Source: Cercospora beticola (Eukaryota > Ascomycota > Dothideomycetes > Mycosphaerellales > Mycosphaerellaceae). From it: a DNA stretch of 64,000 nt. Positions 48,704 to 59,784 of the stretch are shown one piece after another (positions within the stretch are counted from its first letter, which is position 1; each line of letters starts with the position of its first letter). The stretch is from contig NC_088939.1 in assembly GCF_033473495.1 (NCBI RefSeq), forward strand, positions 4,712,001 through 4,776,000. The letters run 5' to 3'. The position numbers and the translations under genes are program-made. Below the pieces are notes generated by a model. It ran no database searches. It saw nothing but the letters and a program-made list of their open reading frames with translations, and was not told where the DNA came from.

Positions 48704-49392
48704 GAGGGTGTGGTGGGATGACGATGTCTGTATTGTGGGGAATTGGACGGAGAGAGGCGGAGGACGAGGAGTGCCGTTAGATAGCCCTTGAATTTGTTGT
48801 CATTTTTTTGCGGGTCTCGGTCTTCCTCGGAAAGAACAACATAATAATAAGTGTTCGATTTCTGCTGCGCGAGACGAGACAATGCCGTTCAGTGCGACTC
48901 ACACCGCGCTCGGACCGATTCGGAGCAAAGGCTGTAGGCACGATGAGCGCTAGCATCAGCCAAAATGCCTCATTTGGATAGGGCAGACCTCACGCGACAC
49001 CTTTCTGCACAAGCGATACGTAAAGCTTGTGAAGCTTAGCCGTTCTTTCCATAGTGCTTCGCTTGGGCTCCGACGAAGTCTTGCGAGATGTCCGCCAATG
49101 AACGAGCACAGCTCAATCCCTCAGTTCTCTGTGTGCCGACACGGTTTGTGGAGAAGATCTGGGGTTGCGGAGAAATGGTGCTTGTGTCTATGCTTGTTCC
49201 AGAAGGTGCGACGAGAGCGTGCAGAGCTCTTGCAATTGTTGTGAGCACAAGAGTGTCCACTTCCCGCTTGGTACAACGCCTGAGGCGAGTGCGTCTTGTC
49301 GAATATATCAGCCTCATGGCGTCCCTCCTCTGCTCGTGAAAGATCACACTCCATTACAGAGTCTCCAGGGATCAAACAGACTATTAACGACA
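48704..49392 (+). other. Intergenic, 689 bp
   Basis: Downstream of the small secreted protein and upstream of the GH5 gene. Frames 49036-49347 (minus) and 49088-49339 (plus) are unsupported. No repeat is seen. Confidence 0.5.
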
Positions 49393-50783
49393 ATGAAACT
49401 CACCCTCTGGCTGCAGGCACTGCTTGCTTCTTTTTTGCCATCTACTCTCGCCCTTCCGTCTTCGACGATCAACCACAGAGCAGCAGCATGGCCCGACACT
49501 CCGTTCACCGTCTCTGGTCGTGACATTCTCTCCGCCTCGGGCACCAAGATCCGCTTCGCAGGTGTCAATTGGCCAGGTGCAGCAGACACAATGCTGCCCG
49601 AAGGTCTCCAATACAACTCCATCGCCAACATTGTCTCATTCATCAAGTCATTGAACATGAACGTCGTTCGCTTGACATATGCCATCGAGATGATCGATGA
49701 CATCTTCTCCAATTCACCAAACCAGAGCTTGCAGAATACTTTGATCAACGCGTTGGGAGATACCAATGGAAGAAAAGTTCTAGCGCAGGTCTTGAAGAAC
49801 AACCCAGGATTCACGAAAGATACGACGAGATTGCAAGTGTTTGATGCTGTGGCGGCGGAGTTGGCAAAGCAAAAGATTTGGGTACATCTGGACAATCATG
49901 TTAGTAAGGCTGAGTGGTGTTGTGGAAGTGATGGAAATGGATGGTTCGGAGACCAGTACTTCGATGTTGCGAAGTGGGAGAGGGGTCTGGGATACATGGT
50001 AGGACAACATTGGCAAAGAAACATAAGTTAGTGACAATTGATCGATGCTAATTCGTCGTAGGCCAATCACGCGAAATCCTGGAGTGGCTTTACATCGATA
50101 TCTCTTCGCAATGAGCTTCGCCAGCCGAGTAGTTCAACTGCTCGACCGTACAACTGGAACTCCTGGATCGAGAACGTCATTCCCGCTGCGAATGGAATCC
50201 ACTCGAACAATTCTGCTCCACTGATCTTCTTCTCCGGACAGGGCTACGATACCGACGACACGTACTTCATCCAACGGCAAACTTGGAACAGCGAGACGTT
50301 CAAGCCTGAGTCGTACGCCTTCAAGAACAAGATCGTCTATGAGATCCACAATTATCAGAACAGTGCTACCAACTGCAATCAGATTCAACCTGGGCTGTAT
50401 AACAATGCTTATTGTGCGATGAATACGGCTGACACAAGTTGTCCAAACCACGGCCCAGTGGTGATGAGTGAGTTCGGGTTCGATCAGACTGATGGGAGCT
50501 CGGGAGGTGCATATGCCCAGTGCATCAAAAGTGTTGTGACGAATCAGCCTGGTGGTCCAGCGGGGTGGATGATGTGGACGCTGAGTGGAAGTTATTACAT
50601 TCGAAGTGGCACTCAGGATTATGAGGATTCGTGGGGTGAGTGGAAATTGTTTTGAAAGCTTTGAGTGGAGTACGCTGATGCTAATCTTCTGTAGGACTGC
50701 TCAACAAAAACTGGTCTGGTTGGAGGAACTCGACCGTCGTCGATAATTATGTCAAGCCTTTTGTGCAGGCAACGCTGGGGTAG
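49393..50783 (+). CDS. Secreted glycoside hydrolase family 5 protein (cellulase-like)
   Basis: Exons 49393-49998, 50062-50635 and 50695-50783 give 422 residues; introns are 63 and 59 nt. Residues 1-19 form a signal peptide (LWLQALLASFLPSTLA). The TIM-barrel fold shows KIRFAGVNWPGA, NMNVVRLTYAIEM, WVHLDNHVSKAEWCCG, SLRNEL with the acid/base Glu220 and PVVMSEFGFDQT with the nucleophile Glu339. WMMWTLSGSYY near 370 is a late barrel strand. It should hydrolyse beta-1,4-glucan or a related wall polysaccharide outside the cell; no carbohydrate-binding module is attached. The subfamily cannot be fixed from reading alone. Confidence 0.93.
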
Positions 50784-50942
50784 GACCCGGTAGAGGTCAC
50801 GGAGCACGGTCGTGATGATGCTCTTGTGCCTCTACCACCCAATTTGTTCTTCCGGCCGTGATATCTCCGGAGTGGGCGTTCATCGCTGATGCACTTTCCA
50901 TCGACACGTAGCGTTCAAAATGCCCAATCAACGCGCATGCCA

Positions 50943-51947
50943 TCACAAGTCTCTCGCTGCTGCCTGCAGCTCTTCGTGAAACGGACATCTGTTCACCTTG
51001 ACCTGTGCCCAAGCTAGCGCCCCTGACTCCTCCATGGAGTAGCACCATCGCGGCGCAAATTCTAAACGGTTACTGGTCTCCTCTGGCTGGAACCAGACAT
51101 AACCCCTATGTAGCCAATCGTCGCCTACTTGCATGTACCAATGCCAAATGCCAATATCATGCATGTAAACGTATTTGTCCCAAGTATCTTCGTCAATGCC
51201 AGCTGATATCACTTGGATATGGCGAATCAGGTCGAGCCTGCGATTGAAGAACTTTTGACTCCGTCCAGAGCAAAGCCCGCCTGTGAGTAGCTCCACACTG
51301 AGTCGTCTGTCGGCCCAAGCTTCGTGTGCCTTGACGATGAAGTGAGTTTGCGTCCAATACTCGTGAAGTAACGCATCATACAGTTGACTGGCTTCAGATC
51401 TGATTTGTTGACAAGTCGAGAGGAGTGCGTTGTTCGGCGGCTGCGCATCGCAGAGCTCAACATCAGCTGAGTTGTCGTCACTTGTGAAAGCCATCTCGTA
51501 GATCAAATTCCGCAATTCGGCTGGTAACTTGTCTAGAAAGAGACAGTCGGCTCGAGAAGCTGCTGACATATTCTGTGATCCCATGGCGGTCGAATCAGAG
51601 GCCGAAGACGCCGCTTTAGCCATAGCTGAAGTCATGTTTGGTTCGATGTCAGATTGAAGATCGGCTTGACCGGAGACTTCGAGGCCAGAGGTGTCTTGAC
51701 TGTTGTTTGGCTCGATGGTGGGCGGGAAGTCGACTCGAGCTGGCATGTCGGCGATTGATGTAGTTCGAATGGTAGAGGGCGAGGAAATGCGCGGAAGGAC
51801 GTTGTCGTCGAACCTCTGAGCTGAGGCGGCTATTTTGTCGACGCAGAGCTCGGTTGTGGCGAAGGCGCTCGAGTGGAGCGGCGGGTGTGCTGGCAAGTAT
51901 GTGTTGTCCGCTGCCGTAACAGCCGTGCGGTTTACTGGTGAAGCCAT
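50943..51947 (-). CDS. F-box-like/2EXR-motif protein, paralog 1
   Basis: An intronless 334-residue protein. A disordered Ser/Thr/Ala-rich N-terminus (1-130) leads to CLFLDKLPAELRNLIYEMAF (135-154), the core of the 2EXR/F-box-like motif common in Dothideomycete genomes. PPNNALLSTCQQIRSEASQLY and a tryptophan-rich C-terminal part follow. Such proteins are thought to be ubiquitin-ligase adaptors or DNA-linked factors, but their function is unknown. ATG 51947 was chosen because the ITT-Met context is shared with paralog 2. It is one of six related genes between 50.9 and 60.4 kb. Confidence 0.75.
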   Translation of the reverse strand: MASPVNRTAVTAADNTYLPAHPPLHSSAFATTELCVDKIAASAQRFDDNVLPRISSPSTIRTTSIADMPARVDFPPTIEPNNSQDTSGLEVSGQADLQSDIEPNMTSAMAKAASSASDSTAMGSQNMSAASRADCLFLDKLPAELRNLIYEMAFTSDDNSADVELCDAQPPNNALLSTCQQIRSEASQLYDALLHEYWTQTHFIVKAHEAWADRRLSVELLTGGLCSGRSQKFFNRRLDLIRHIQVISAGIDEDTWDKYVYMHDIGIWHWYMQVGDDWLHRGYVWFQPEETSNRLEFAPRWCYSMEESGALAWAQVKVNRCPFHEELQAAARDL

Positions 51948-52379
51948 CGTGGTGATGTGACTTTTGTGAGTATACGCAGACCCGCTGAAAGGTCGATGTT
52001 GAAGGAGAAAAGGTCGTCGAGTGGGCAACTTCCTAAAGTTCACAGTTCACAAGGACAGTCAGCCGACGCCTGACCCAAAGCGGAAATTGGTAAGTGAAGG
52101 CGGGTGCCATTCACTGCAGTTCTACTCCAGCGTCGCAACGGACAAGAATGCAAGTGATAGAAGTTTCGGACTCAAAACTGCAAAGATGCTTCTCCGTGCC
52201 CCACAATGAAACCGTGTTTTCGGCTTCCTTCTATGCTTTGCTTCTACCATTTACAGCTCAACGTTTTGTCTAGCCATTCCTTTCCACGTGATCATTGACT
52301 GCAGTACCTCACGTTGCTTCAAGGTCTCCCACCCTTCCCATCCGTGCTACGTTCAGCTTTGTATACGCCACTCATCGCT
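51948..52379. other. Intergenic, 432 bp
   Basis: Separates paralogs 1 and 2, both on the minus strand. No gene or relic could be identified. Confidence 0.5.
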
Positions 52380-53390
52380 TCAGTAATAATTATAATTGTG
52401 AACCAGCTTTGAGCCTAGTTCCACATGAAATGCGTGCTTGTAGTTCGATTCCTGGGCAATCTTCTCAGCATATAGCTTCTGATCCTCTATTTCCCAGTCG
52501 CGTTGGAGAGGACGCATACGCGAGTCGGACACTCTGAGCACAACATATGTCGACAGCAGAGGCTCCGCTCGTACACCGTGGAACCACTCCCGGAGCCAGA
52601 TGCCTGACTCGGACATGTAGGTGAAGACCTCCAAGCTATTCCTGTCGCGGACACTACGGTGAAAGATCCCAACGTGGCGAATGCGATCGATGTTCTCCGA
52701 CTTAAGTCTTGGATTTTGCCCTCCCCAAAGGTCCTGCTTTAGTGACTCGATCTCGGGTGCTGCATCAAAGCCATTCGGCTTGAGGTCGTCGATGAAGAAA
52801 TGAGTATCTGTCCAGTACTTGTGAGACGCTCTCTTGTACAGCTGTGTGGCTTCGGACTGGATCTGGTGACATGTAGACAATAGCGCATTGTTTGGTGGGC
52901 GAGCTTTGGATAATTCCACTTCACCCTTGGTCAAGAGGGGTGGGCTTCTTGGTGGTCCGAAATCGGACAGGTCGATCTCAACTTCGTCGTCGTCGACTGT
53001 GAAAGCCAGCTCATAGATCTCGTTTCGCAACTCCGCTGGGAGCTTATTCAGAACGAGGCAATCGTTCTGCGATGCTGATAGGGCGCGCGATTCAGGGAAC
53101 CGGCTGTCGATGTTTGCGTTCTCTTCGGTGGCATCGTCTGTACCAGTGACAAGATCCCTTGCGACTGTTGTTCCGTCGTCAGCGGAATCTTCGGCGACAG
53201 CAGTCGGCTTGGAGCAGCGCAACATGTCTGTGAGTGGAGGCCCGTCCGCGGCAGCGGAATGTCCAATCTCAGACAGCGTCTCGATGGACGGCGTCGCAGG
53301 ATCGCAAGACATCGTGCTGTTCAATGACTCTGGCGCCAGACGGCAACCGCCTGTGTTGTTTGCGGGGCTGTTGTCAGGTGATACGGTCAT
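52380..53390 (-). CDS. F-box-like/2EXR-motif protein, paralog 2
   Basis: An intronless 336-residue protein with a long Asp/Thr/Ala-rich, probably disordered N-terminus. CLVLNKLPAELRNEIYELAF is near residues 112-131, then an acidic insert (VDDDEVEIDLSD) and PPNNALLSTCHQIQSEATQLY. This matches paralog 1 in order and motif, but the regions before the motif are little conserved. An upstream in-frame ATG at 53459 would add 23 residues; the ITT-Met context shared with paralog 1 favours 53390. Function is unknown. It neighbours a frameshifted paralog upstream. Confidence 0.75.
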   Translation of the reverse strand: MTVSPDNSPANNTGGCRLAPESLNSTMSCDPATPSIETLSEIGHSAAADGPPLTDMLRCSKPTAVAEDSADDGTTVARDLVTGTDDATEENANIDSRFPESRALSASQNDCLVLNKLPAELRNEIYELAFTVDDDEVEIDLSDFGPPRSPPLLTKGEVELSKARPPNNALLSTCHQIQSEATQLYKRASHKYWTDTHFFIDDLKPNGFDAAPEIESLKQDLWGGQNPRLKSENIDRIRHVGIFHRSVRDRNSLEVFTYMSESGIWLREWFHGVRAEPLLSTYVVLRVSDSRMRPLQRDWEIEDQKLYAEKIAQESNYKHAFHVELGSKLVHNYNYY

Positions 53391-53639
53391 CGTGGTGATC
53401 TGCGAATTGGCGATGAGTGGCGAAGTTGAGGTTGTTTGTGGAAGCTGAGAATGTGGCATCGAAATCTTGAGAATTGCAGCGAATTCGTTGAGCCAGGCAG
53501 GCAGCAAACAATGCCAGCTGAACCGCAAGCCTGTAAAGTGAAGATGCGCCTGGCCTCACCTGCATGTGAAATACCAAAGCGCGGCACTGGCAATCGAGCA
53601 TCAGGCCCGTCGCTCATGTCCACGCTCAGCATTTTAGCA

Positions 53640-54430
53640 TTAATAGGAAATACCACCATTGGAGGGGTCGGTCATCATCCACTGTAGTTCTTGGTAAAAT
53701 GGCACCCTCTCCGTCCTACCCCAGGCTGCGACCACAGCATCTTCATGTCGTGCGGCACTATCCAACCGCTGACCCCAGGGCGAGGACGAGTCAGGTTGCA
53801 CCCACAGATACTCCACATTCTCTCCCGGTCGGTCGTTCACGCTGTGCCAAATGCCTTCATCATGGTAGTAGGTGTAAACGTTGCCAAAGCCATCATACTC
53901 CAAACAGCCAATGACATGGATGTGGCGGATGCGGTCAACGTCCTTGTGTTGGAGTCTCGGATTGTCCCCCTGTGCCAGGTCTCGCTTGAGCGGGCATACC
54001 AGATATGGTTCAATAAGTTCGATGCAGAATGGGGTGTCGGTCCAATACTTAGCAAAAGCTTCCTTATAGAGCTGTATGGCTTCGGACATAATTTGTCGAC
54101 AAGTCCAAAGCAGTGACTTGCTCGGTGGCTTTGCGTCTTCAAGCTGGGAAACGCCAACTCGTAGATCTGGTTCCTCAATTCGGGTGGAAGCTTATCTAGA
54201 AAGGAGCAGTCGTTATGAGAAGTTGCTGGCATGCTCGTGGCAGGAGATGGCCGGACTCGATAACTCGAGTCCGTGTCTGAAGGAACTCGGTCGCCAGCAA
54301 CAAGCTGGTCAGCGACGCTTGCATCGATTGGAGCTGGCTTGTCGGCGGAAGACTCCGATTTAACGCGAATCGACGAGGCACTATCTGCACGCGCGCTCTT
54401 CACGGTCGAGTCATCAAGCGGAGCGGCCAT
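53640..54430 (-). pseudogene. F-box-like/2EXR-motif paralog 3, frameshifted
   Basis: Two frames together make one paralog. The first (from ATG 54430) gives a disordered N-terminus and CSFLDKLPPELRNQIYELAF. Directly after this motif, near 54148, the homologous sequence continues in another frame as LEDAKPPSKSLLWTCRQIMS and runs to the stop at 53640 (PFYQELQWMMTDPSNGG). The acidic stretch present at this place in paralog 2 is missing, so a deletion not divisible by three is the likely cause. No splice pair bridges the shift. A sequencing error could mimic it. If translated from 54430 the product would be a 197-residue truncated protein. Confidence 0.7.
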
Positions 54431-54715
54431 TGTTGGGATCGTCGTCTGTCGAATGGTACTGGTACTGAGAGTTGACGTTGAATTTGCGTTCGAAAGTAGG
54501 GAATGCGGGCAGGAGTGTTGTCAGGTGCAGGGAGGTTATCCGCCAAGTCCGACGTCGAAGATGCAGGTGTTTTTGAAGCGCGATCGCGCCTCAACATCGC
54601 GCCTCAATTCACTCGTCGTGGTTCACCATGAAAAAGCACGTGCGCACGCCAAGAAGGCGACCGGATCATCAAACGTATCACTGTACAATCGCTACTTCGT
54701 ATTTCAGTATAAAAG

Positions 54716-57348
54716 CTAATGACCTATCCCACCCGCAACCCAATTATTCCAATTCGGATCTCCAGGCGGTGGAAACAACCCTCTATCTTCAGGCTGTTGC
54801 TGCTGATCTTCATGCTGAGCATCTTGCTGAGGTGGCTGTTGCGCTGCTGCTGCAGCTTCTCTTCGCCGGCGTTCGATTTCTCGAGCACGCTGTTGCCGAT
54901 ACCAGAAGAGTCCTGCCAGAGCCGCGAGAAGGCCACCAATAAGGAGCGTCTCTAGAATATCGTCGTCGAGCTCGCCATCTGCATCCCAGTACTCGTCTCC
55001 ACCTGGCATCGGCTCTGTGCCGTCCCAGTCATCTGCCTCGTAACCTTCGTAATCTTGGTAGTAAGCAGCATCTGCCTCAAGAAAGTCGTTGAGCCATTCC
55101 GCGAAACTTCTCCTCTTCTTCGTCTGCTGTTCATCTTCAATGCCGTGCACAGTGCCGCCTGTTATGCCGTTCCACCATGAACGCCATCGAAGTTTGAACA
55201 GGCTGAGTTTGACAGGTAGGTATGCTTCGCGATTTGTTTCCAGTGCTTGATCATAGAAACGCTTGGCGAGGTGGAAGTCTTGCTCAATGCCGATGCCGTT
55301 CTCGTGCATCCAACCCAGGTTCCACATGGCTTGCGCGGACTGAAGCGTTTCCGCCGCAGCTTGATAGCACTGTGCGGCTTTCTCAGCTGAGACAGCAGTT
55401 CCGAGGCCCGCTAGATAATAGTCGCCCATCTTGACAAGAGCATCGATGTTCTGCTGCTTCGCAGATCTAGTCCAGTGAATGAGAGCAAGTGCAGCGTCTC
55501 CAATCGCTTGCTTGGTGTTACTGGCTGACGACGAGAGCCAGTTGAGTGGGCTCCATCGCGGCTTCGTCTGAGATTGATCAAGTAACCATGCTACGTTAGC
55601 TTGAGAATTCTCGCTGCCCTGCTCTGCAGCCATAAGATATGGCATGAAGGCTTTGCCCAGCTCGCCGTCATCATATGCTTCAACTGCTTCGCTGAGACCA
55701 CTCCAGATGGCCTCAGCCTTCTCGACAACAATCTTGTAGTACACGGCCGCGCTACCGCAAGACTTATCACGGCCAATGCCCTTGTGATTCATCTCGGCGA
55801 GATAGTAGAATGCCTCGATGTGACTATTTCTTGCAGCCAACTCGAAGTATTTCGCTGCTACTGTGGTATCGCCTTGGTCAAGGAAGATGGTCCCAAGATG
55901 CGTTTGAGCAACCGCGAGGTCCTGGTCCGCAGCCGCGGAGAAGAGGTCTGCGGCTTTCACAACATTCTGCTCCACGCCGTAGCCTTCAAAGTACATCACT
56001 CCTAGCATGTACTGGCAAAGTGCATCGCCATTAGCCAGCCCGCGATTGAACCACACCTTGGCCTTTGCAAAGTCCTGCTTAGTGCCTTCGCCGCGGAGGA
56101 ACATTCGCCCCAAATAACCGGCAGCCTTACTGGCGAGTCGTTCTGTGCTGTGAGACACATCTTTCTTGACCTTGTTGTTTGCGGTCCAGTATTCGCGAGC
56201 GACGTCCATGAAGTACTGCTTTGCCACTTTCGGATCACGCTTCAAGCCTCGTGTACCATCGTAGTGAAGCCTGGCTAGTCCGAATGTCGCCTTAAGGTCA
56301 CCCTTCGAGGATTGAAGGTGTAGGTACTCCAGCACGTCTTCCACATCTGCGTAGGCATCACTGGTCGGGCCACCCTGCTTTGCGTTTTGTCCGGCGGATG
56401 CCACGCTCGCTCCTTCGCCGTAGACACCGCCTTCCTCGTCTGCTATTCTCCAAGCATCTCTGACCAGGGAATGTCCTCCAGGTGGTCCGGAACGATAGTA
56501 GCGAACAGCTTTGTCTGCCACCTTCTTGTACCAAAGTACTGCCTCTTCGCAATTCTTCGGTGTTGCTATCCCCGACATGTGTCTGTATCCAAGTGTCATC
56601 TGCGACCGCGTGTTTCCCTGTTCTGCAGCGAACGTGTGGTATAGCATGCTCTTTGCCTGATCCATGGGTACAGATGGTGCCAAACCCGTTGCATAGATGA
56701 ATCCAACCATGTATTGCGCAGTGCTATTTCCATTCATGTCTGCAAGTTGTTTGTATCTCGTGAAAGCGATGTCGTAGTTGATCGGGTGTGAGTGGTTTCC
56801 ATGAAAGTTGAGTTCGGCAAGCAGGTAAATGGCGTCGGGGTCGTTGTCTTTGGCTGCATCCTCGAGCATCTTGATAGCTCTCGAAAGTGGCTGGGCGAGT
56901 TTAACAGGTTGCTCTCGAGTGGCTGTTGTAACAAGATTCGTGTGCTTCGGCGCATTCATGAACAGCAGGACAAAGGCCTCTTTTGCATAGTAGACGGCAT
57001 ATCCGAAGAAGCCTTTTGGCTTGCTAACGAATTGCTGCAGCTTGGAGCCGGTCGGCGGCTTGACTTTGCGTAGGAGAGACACAGCTTCCAGCACATCGCT
57101 CCTCCATTCATGTTGCTGTTCCACCACAATGTCCTGTTCATCGTTCAATGCCTCGATGTAGTTGGTAAGCGGACGAGCGCGTTCCAGTGGCCGCAGTTGA
57201 TCGTCGATATCGTCGGTCTCTGCTATTACGTCTCGCGCGAAGGTGAAGGCCAAGCAAATGCATAATACTGGAGTAGCGTGAGCTGTGTTCCGATGCCTGG
57301 AGTGGGACGTGGCTTACAGAGCAAGAATGGAAAAACCGGTCGCCGCAT
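54716..57348 (-). CDS. hrd3: Hrd3/Sel1-type ERAD protein (Sel1 repeats)
   Basis: Exons 57348-57318 and 57267-54716 give 860 residues. The 31-nt first exon with its 50-nt intron supplies MRRPVFPFLL, which joins LLCICLAFTFA to form a signal peptide; the main frame alone lacks an ATG at its start. Sel1-like (TPR-like) repeats fill about 150-700 (A-x-Y-x-L-A-E-x-x-x-x-G and A-x-x-W-x-x-x-A patterns, e.g. NCEEAVLWYKKVAD, AQYMVGFIYATG). One membrane helix lies at about 781-800 (LLIGGLLAALAGLFWY), followed by a basic, Gln-rich tail. It is a type I ER protein that hands misfolded glycoproteins to the Hrd1 ubiquitin ligase. It is a conserved housekeeping gene in the middle of the 2EXR-like paralogs. 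Confidence 0.92.
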
Positions 57349-57648
57349 GATGGGCGATGGTGGGTGAGTGCTTTTGGACCAGATGTCGGTTTCGCCTGTC
57401 AGAGGCGGTGATTATGGCTACCGCATCGCTCGCCCCAGTTCTGTACGGCGTCGTTGTTGCCAGCTGTTTGTCCACGAGAGTTGCATCACTGACGCCGGCC
57501 GCGTCCGTAACAAGCTCGCGTGGCAGTGGCGCTCGCCTGTTCCCGCTTGCCGCTTGCCGCCAATCCCCGTCGCGCACCCGCACTTCACTTCCAAGTCGAC
57601 TTTCCCACATCTCCTCTCACGACATCATTGGGATGGACACACATCAAC
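57349..57648. promoter_or_regulatory. Divergent promoter between hrd3 and paralog 4
   Basis: Exactly 300 bp separate the start codons of the two divergently oriented genes, so they share their upstream region. The stretch is GC-rich and contains no recognisable gene; frames 57357-57677 are only leader sequence. No defined binding site was identified. Confidence 0.5.
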
Positions 57649-58326
57649 ATGCTGTCTGTGCCAATAGCGACACCTAGAATAAACGATAAATGTCATTTCT
57701 GGCGCCTGCCTGCTGAACTAAGGATCAATATCTACGAACTTATCTACGCCGACTGCTTCAACCCTCATCCCATCAGGCTCGCAGACGCTGTTCCTCCCAC
57801 TCAGTCCAAAAGTCTGCTACTGACCTGCCGAGATCTCTATCATGATGCTCGGTCACTGCATGTGCGAGCGCACCGCGAGTACTTCAAGAACAACTCCTTC
57901 ATCATTACACATTCATCCTTCCTACCCGGAGGACCGCTGATGCGTCGACAAAGGTATCAATGCCACAAGCTTAGGACCCGAGAGCTCGATGAAATCCAGA
58001 ATCTCTATCTATGGTGCAGGTTCGGTCTATATACTGTCACTTTGCGAATGCTCAACAATGCTGGCGACTGGAGAGTGGTCCATGTGGTCGGAGCCAATTC
58101 GCACGATCAAACCGCCCGGTACGAAGCGAGTGGTGAAGTGTTCTTTTTCGTCTATCAAGAAGCGGACGATGATGATCTGAGCACCTACCTCGGAATGCAC
58201 GCATTCAATAGAACAACGTACCCCGAGAGATTTCGGCCGGGACTCACGTACCCACGCAGTCACTGGATCGAGCTTCTGACGGCCTATGGGGCTTCTGAAC
58301 TAGACTTTGGGATCACATCGTCCTGA
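57649..58326 (+). CDS. F-box-like/2EXR-motif protein, paralog 4
   Basis: An intronless 225-residue protein. It lacks the long disordered N-terminus of paralogs 1-3: after about 17 residues it goes directly into CHFWRLPAELRINIYELIY. Then come QSKSLLLTCRDLYHDARSLH and a region rich in Trp, Tyr and His (WCRFGLYTVTLRM, GEVFFFVYQEADDDD). ATG 57649 fits because upstream in-frame codons are unlike other members. It is divergent from hrd3. Function is unknown. Confidence 0.72.
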   Translation: MLSVPIATPRINDKCHFWRLPAELRINIYELIYADCFNPHPIRLADAVPPTQSKSLLLTCRDLYHDARSLHVRAHREYFKNNSFIITHSSFLPGGPLMRRQRYQCHKLRTRELDEIQNLYLWCRFGLYTVTLRMLNNAGDWRVVHVVGANSHDQTARYEASGEVFFFVYQEADDDDLSTYLGMHAFNRTTYPERFRPGLTYPRSHWIELLTAYGASELDFGITSS

Positions 58327-58666
58327 CTTTGAACAGTCTTTGGGCAGACCGGACGAATTGTAAAATCCTTTTGTGGTTGAGCGCTCTATTATTTTTCGGC
58401 AGGAGCCTTTCACAGAGCAACGACAGGCGAAATTGAGGCTTCAACAAAATGACTTTAGCGTTGATTATGAAAGTAGCTGGATCTTCTTTCAGCATCTTCG
58501 TGCTGCATCATGCGCTGCCTTCACATCCACCTCGCGTGGCACTCGAGAATTGCAATTACACCAAAGGCGTTGCTTAGCCCCCGCTGCTGTATCTCTTCCT
58601 TCGTGTCAGGCGACAGCTGTTGTTCGTCAGTCTCCGGAGGAGGGTCGCTCACTCGTATCGAGTGAC
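58327..58666. other. Intergenic between convergent paralogs 4 and 5, 340 bp
   Basis: Shared 3' region. No motif or gene is seen; the frame from 58373 overlaps the 3' end of the broken paralog on the other strand. Confidence 0.5.
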
Positions 58667-59387
58667 TCATCCCGCACGCTGGAATGCCTCCCGCTCAATT
58701 CTGTGGAATGCGCTCAGAGCCTCAAGCACAGATACGCCTCGCAACATGCTTGCGACGTGGCGGGCCATCGAGTGGGGCGCATCATTCGCGTAGACACTAG
58801 CTTCTGTCTCGCCCTTGTCGTGCATCTTGCGAAGCCAAGCGTCGGCGACCTCACTAGGTAGTCCGCGTGGACCGTGGATGCCACATTGAGTGTGGCCCCG
58901 CCAGTGGGCTTGGACGTTCGACTTGAGCTTGATCGTTGCCTCACAGCCGCCGCTCGCATCCAAGAATATCGACTCCTTGATACATTTGAAGGCCTTCTCA
59001 TTCTCCTTGCCGACCAGAATGATGGTCAGATCTGTGATTTTGTGACCATGGGGTGACCATATTCTTGTGCTCTGGTTCATTTTCGAATGCAGGTGACCAG
59101 TCGAAGAACCCGCGTCTGGACCTAGAGATGGTAACCTGGAAAGGCGAAGATGTCCAGTAGGCGCGGTAGGCATCCTGGTACAGACCGCGAGCTTCGGAGT
59201 TGATCTTCTTGCAAGTCAAAAGCAGGGACTTGGTCGGTGGAGATGGGTTTCGGAGATCAGCAACTGGGTCGTTGTTCGTGAATGACAGCTCCCAGATCTT
59301 GTTGCGCATTTCGCCTGGCAGCTTGTCGAAGATGTAGCATCCTTCAACAGGGACGCTGGGGTCAACGATTTTCTTCGAAGCAGCCAT
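58667..59387 (-). pseudogene. F-box-like/2EXR-motif paralog 5, frameshifted
   Basis: From ATG 59387 the frame reads CYIFDKLPGEMRNKIWELSF, PPTKSLLLTCKKINSEARGLY and YWTSSPFQVTISRSRRG, and ends prematurely at 58998. The family-like continuation (HKITDLTIILVGKENEKAF, SEVADAWLRKMHDKGE) is in another frame down to 58667. The switch must occur near 59040-59080, where both frames are open. No intron of plausible length with correct phase bridges it, so a single-base indel is likely. An upstream in-frame extension to 59549 is not supported. Confidence 0.65.
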
Positions 59388-59784
59388 TTCGGCAGATCTG
59401 ATCAGTGTTAGTGACTTGCGCGCTGCCCAGAAACTCCTCGAATCACACTCACAAAACTCGAGATGGTGCGGAGTATTTGAGCTAGTCCCAGCCTCTTCTA
59501 TCATGAAGCTCGACAACCGACCAGGTCGAGATGCAAGTGTGGGCGGCACGGAAAGGCGCGCAGCGAAGTCGTGTCGCTCTGTTTGTTTGCAAAAGGCTGT
59601 GGGTCCCAGTCGTCACTCACTTCCAGCAATGACTCAGCAACAAGGGTTGAAGAAGCACGTGCAGTTTCATGTGAAAGCTGCACTGACCTTCCAAACAAAC
59701 TCAGCTTCCTTGCCTTTTCAGCTTTGTTCCGACTCCATCAACAAACAACTGGGCGCACGCTCGAACGGCGCAACAGTGGCAAAG
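59388..59784. promoter_or_regulatory. Divergent region between paralogs 5 and 6
   Basis: About 400 bp between two divergently transcribed members of the family. The plus-strand frame 59416-59796 runs into the short first exon of paralog 6, so a longer N-terminus cannot be excluded. No defined site is seen. Confidence 0.4.

Noticed and set aside
52440..52455. tRNA B-box-like sequence GTTCGATTCC
   Set aside because: It lies inside the coding sequence of paralog 2 and no cloverleaf or A-box could be placed around it. No convincing tRNA was found in the window.
54120..54190. Intron in paralog 3 instead of a frameshift
   Set aside because: No GT donor lies between the conserved motif and the resumed frame, and the two segments are directly adjacent.
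59036..59090. Intron in paralog 5 instead of a frameshift
   Set aside because: Available GT..AG pairs give introns under 30 nt or the wrong phase.
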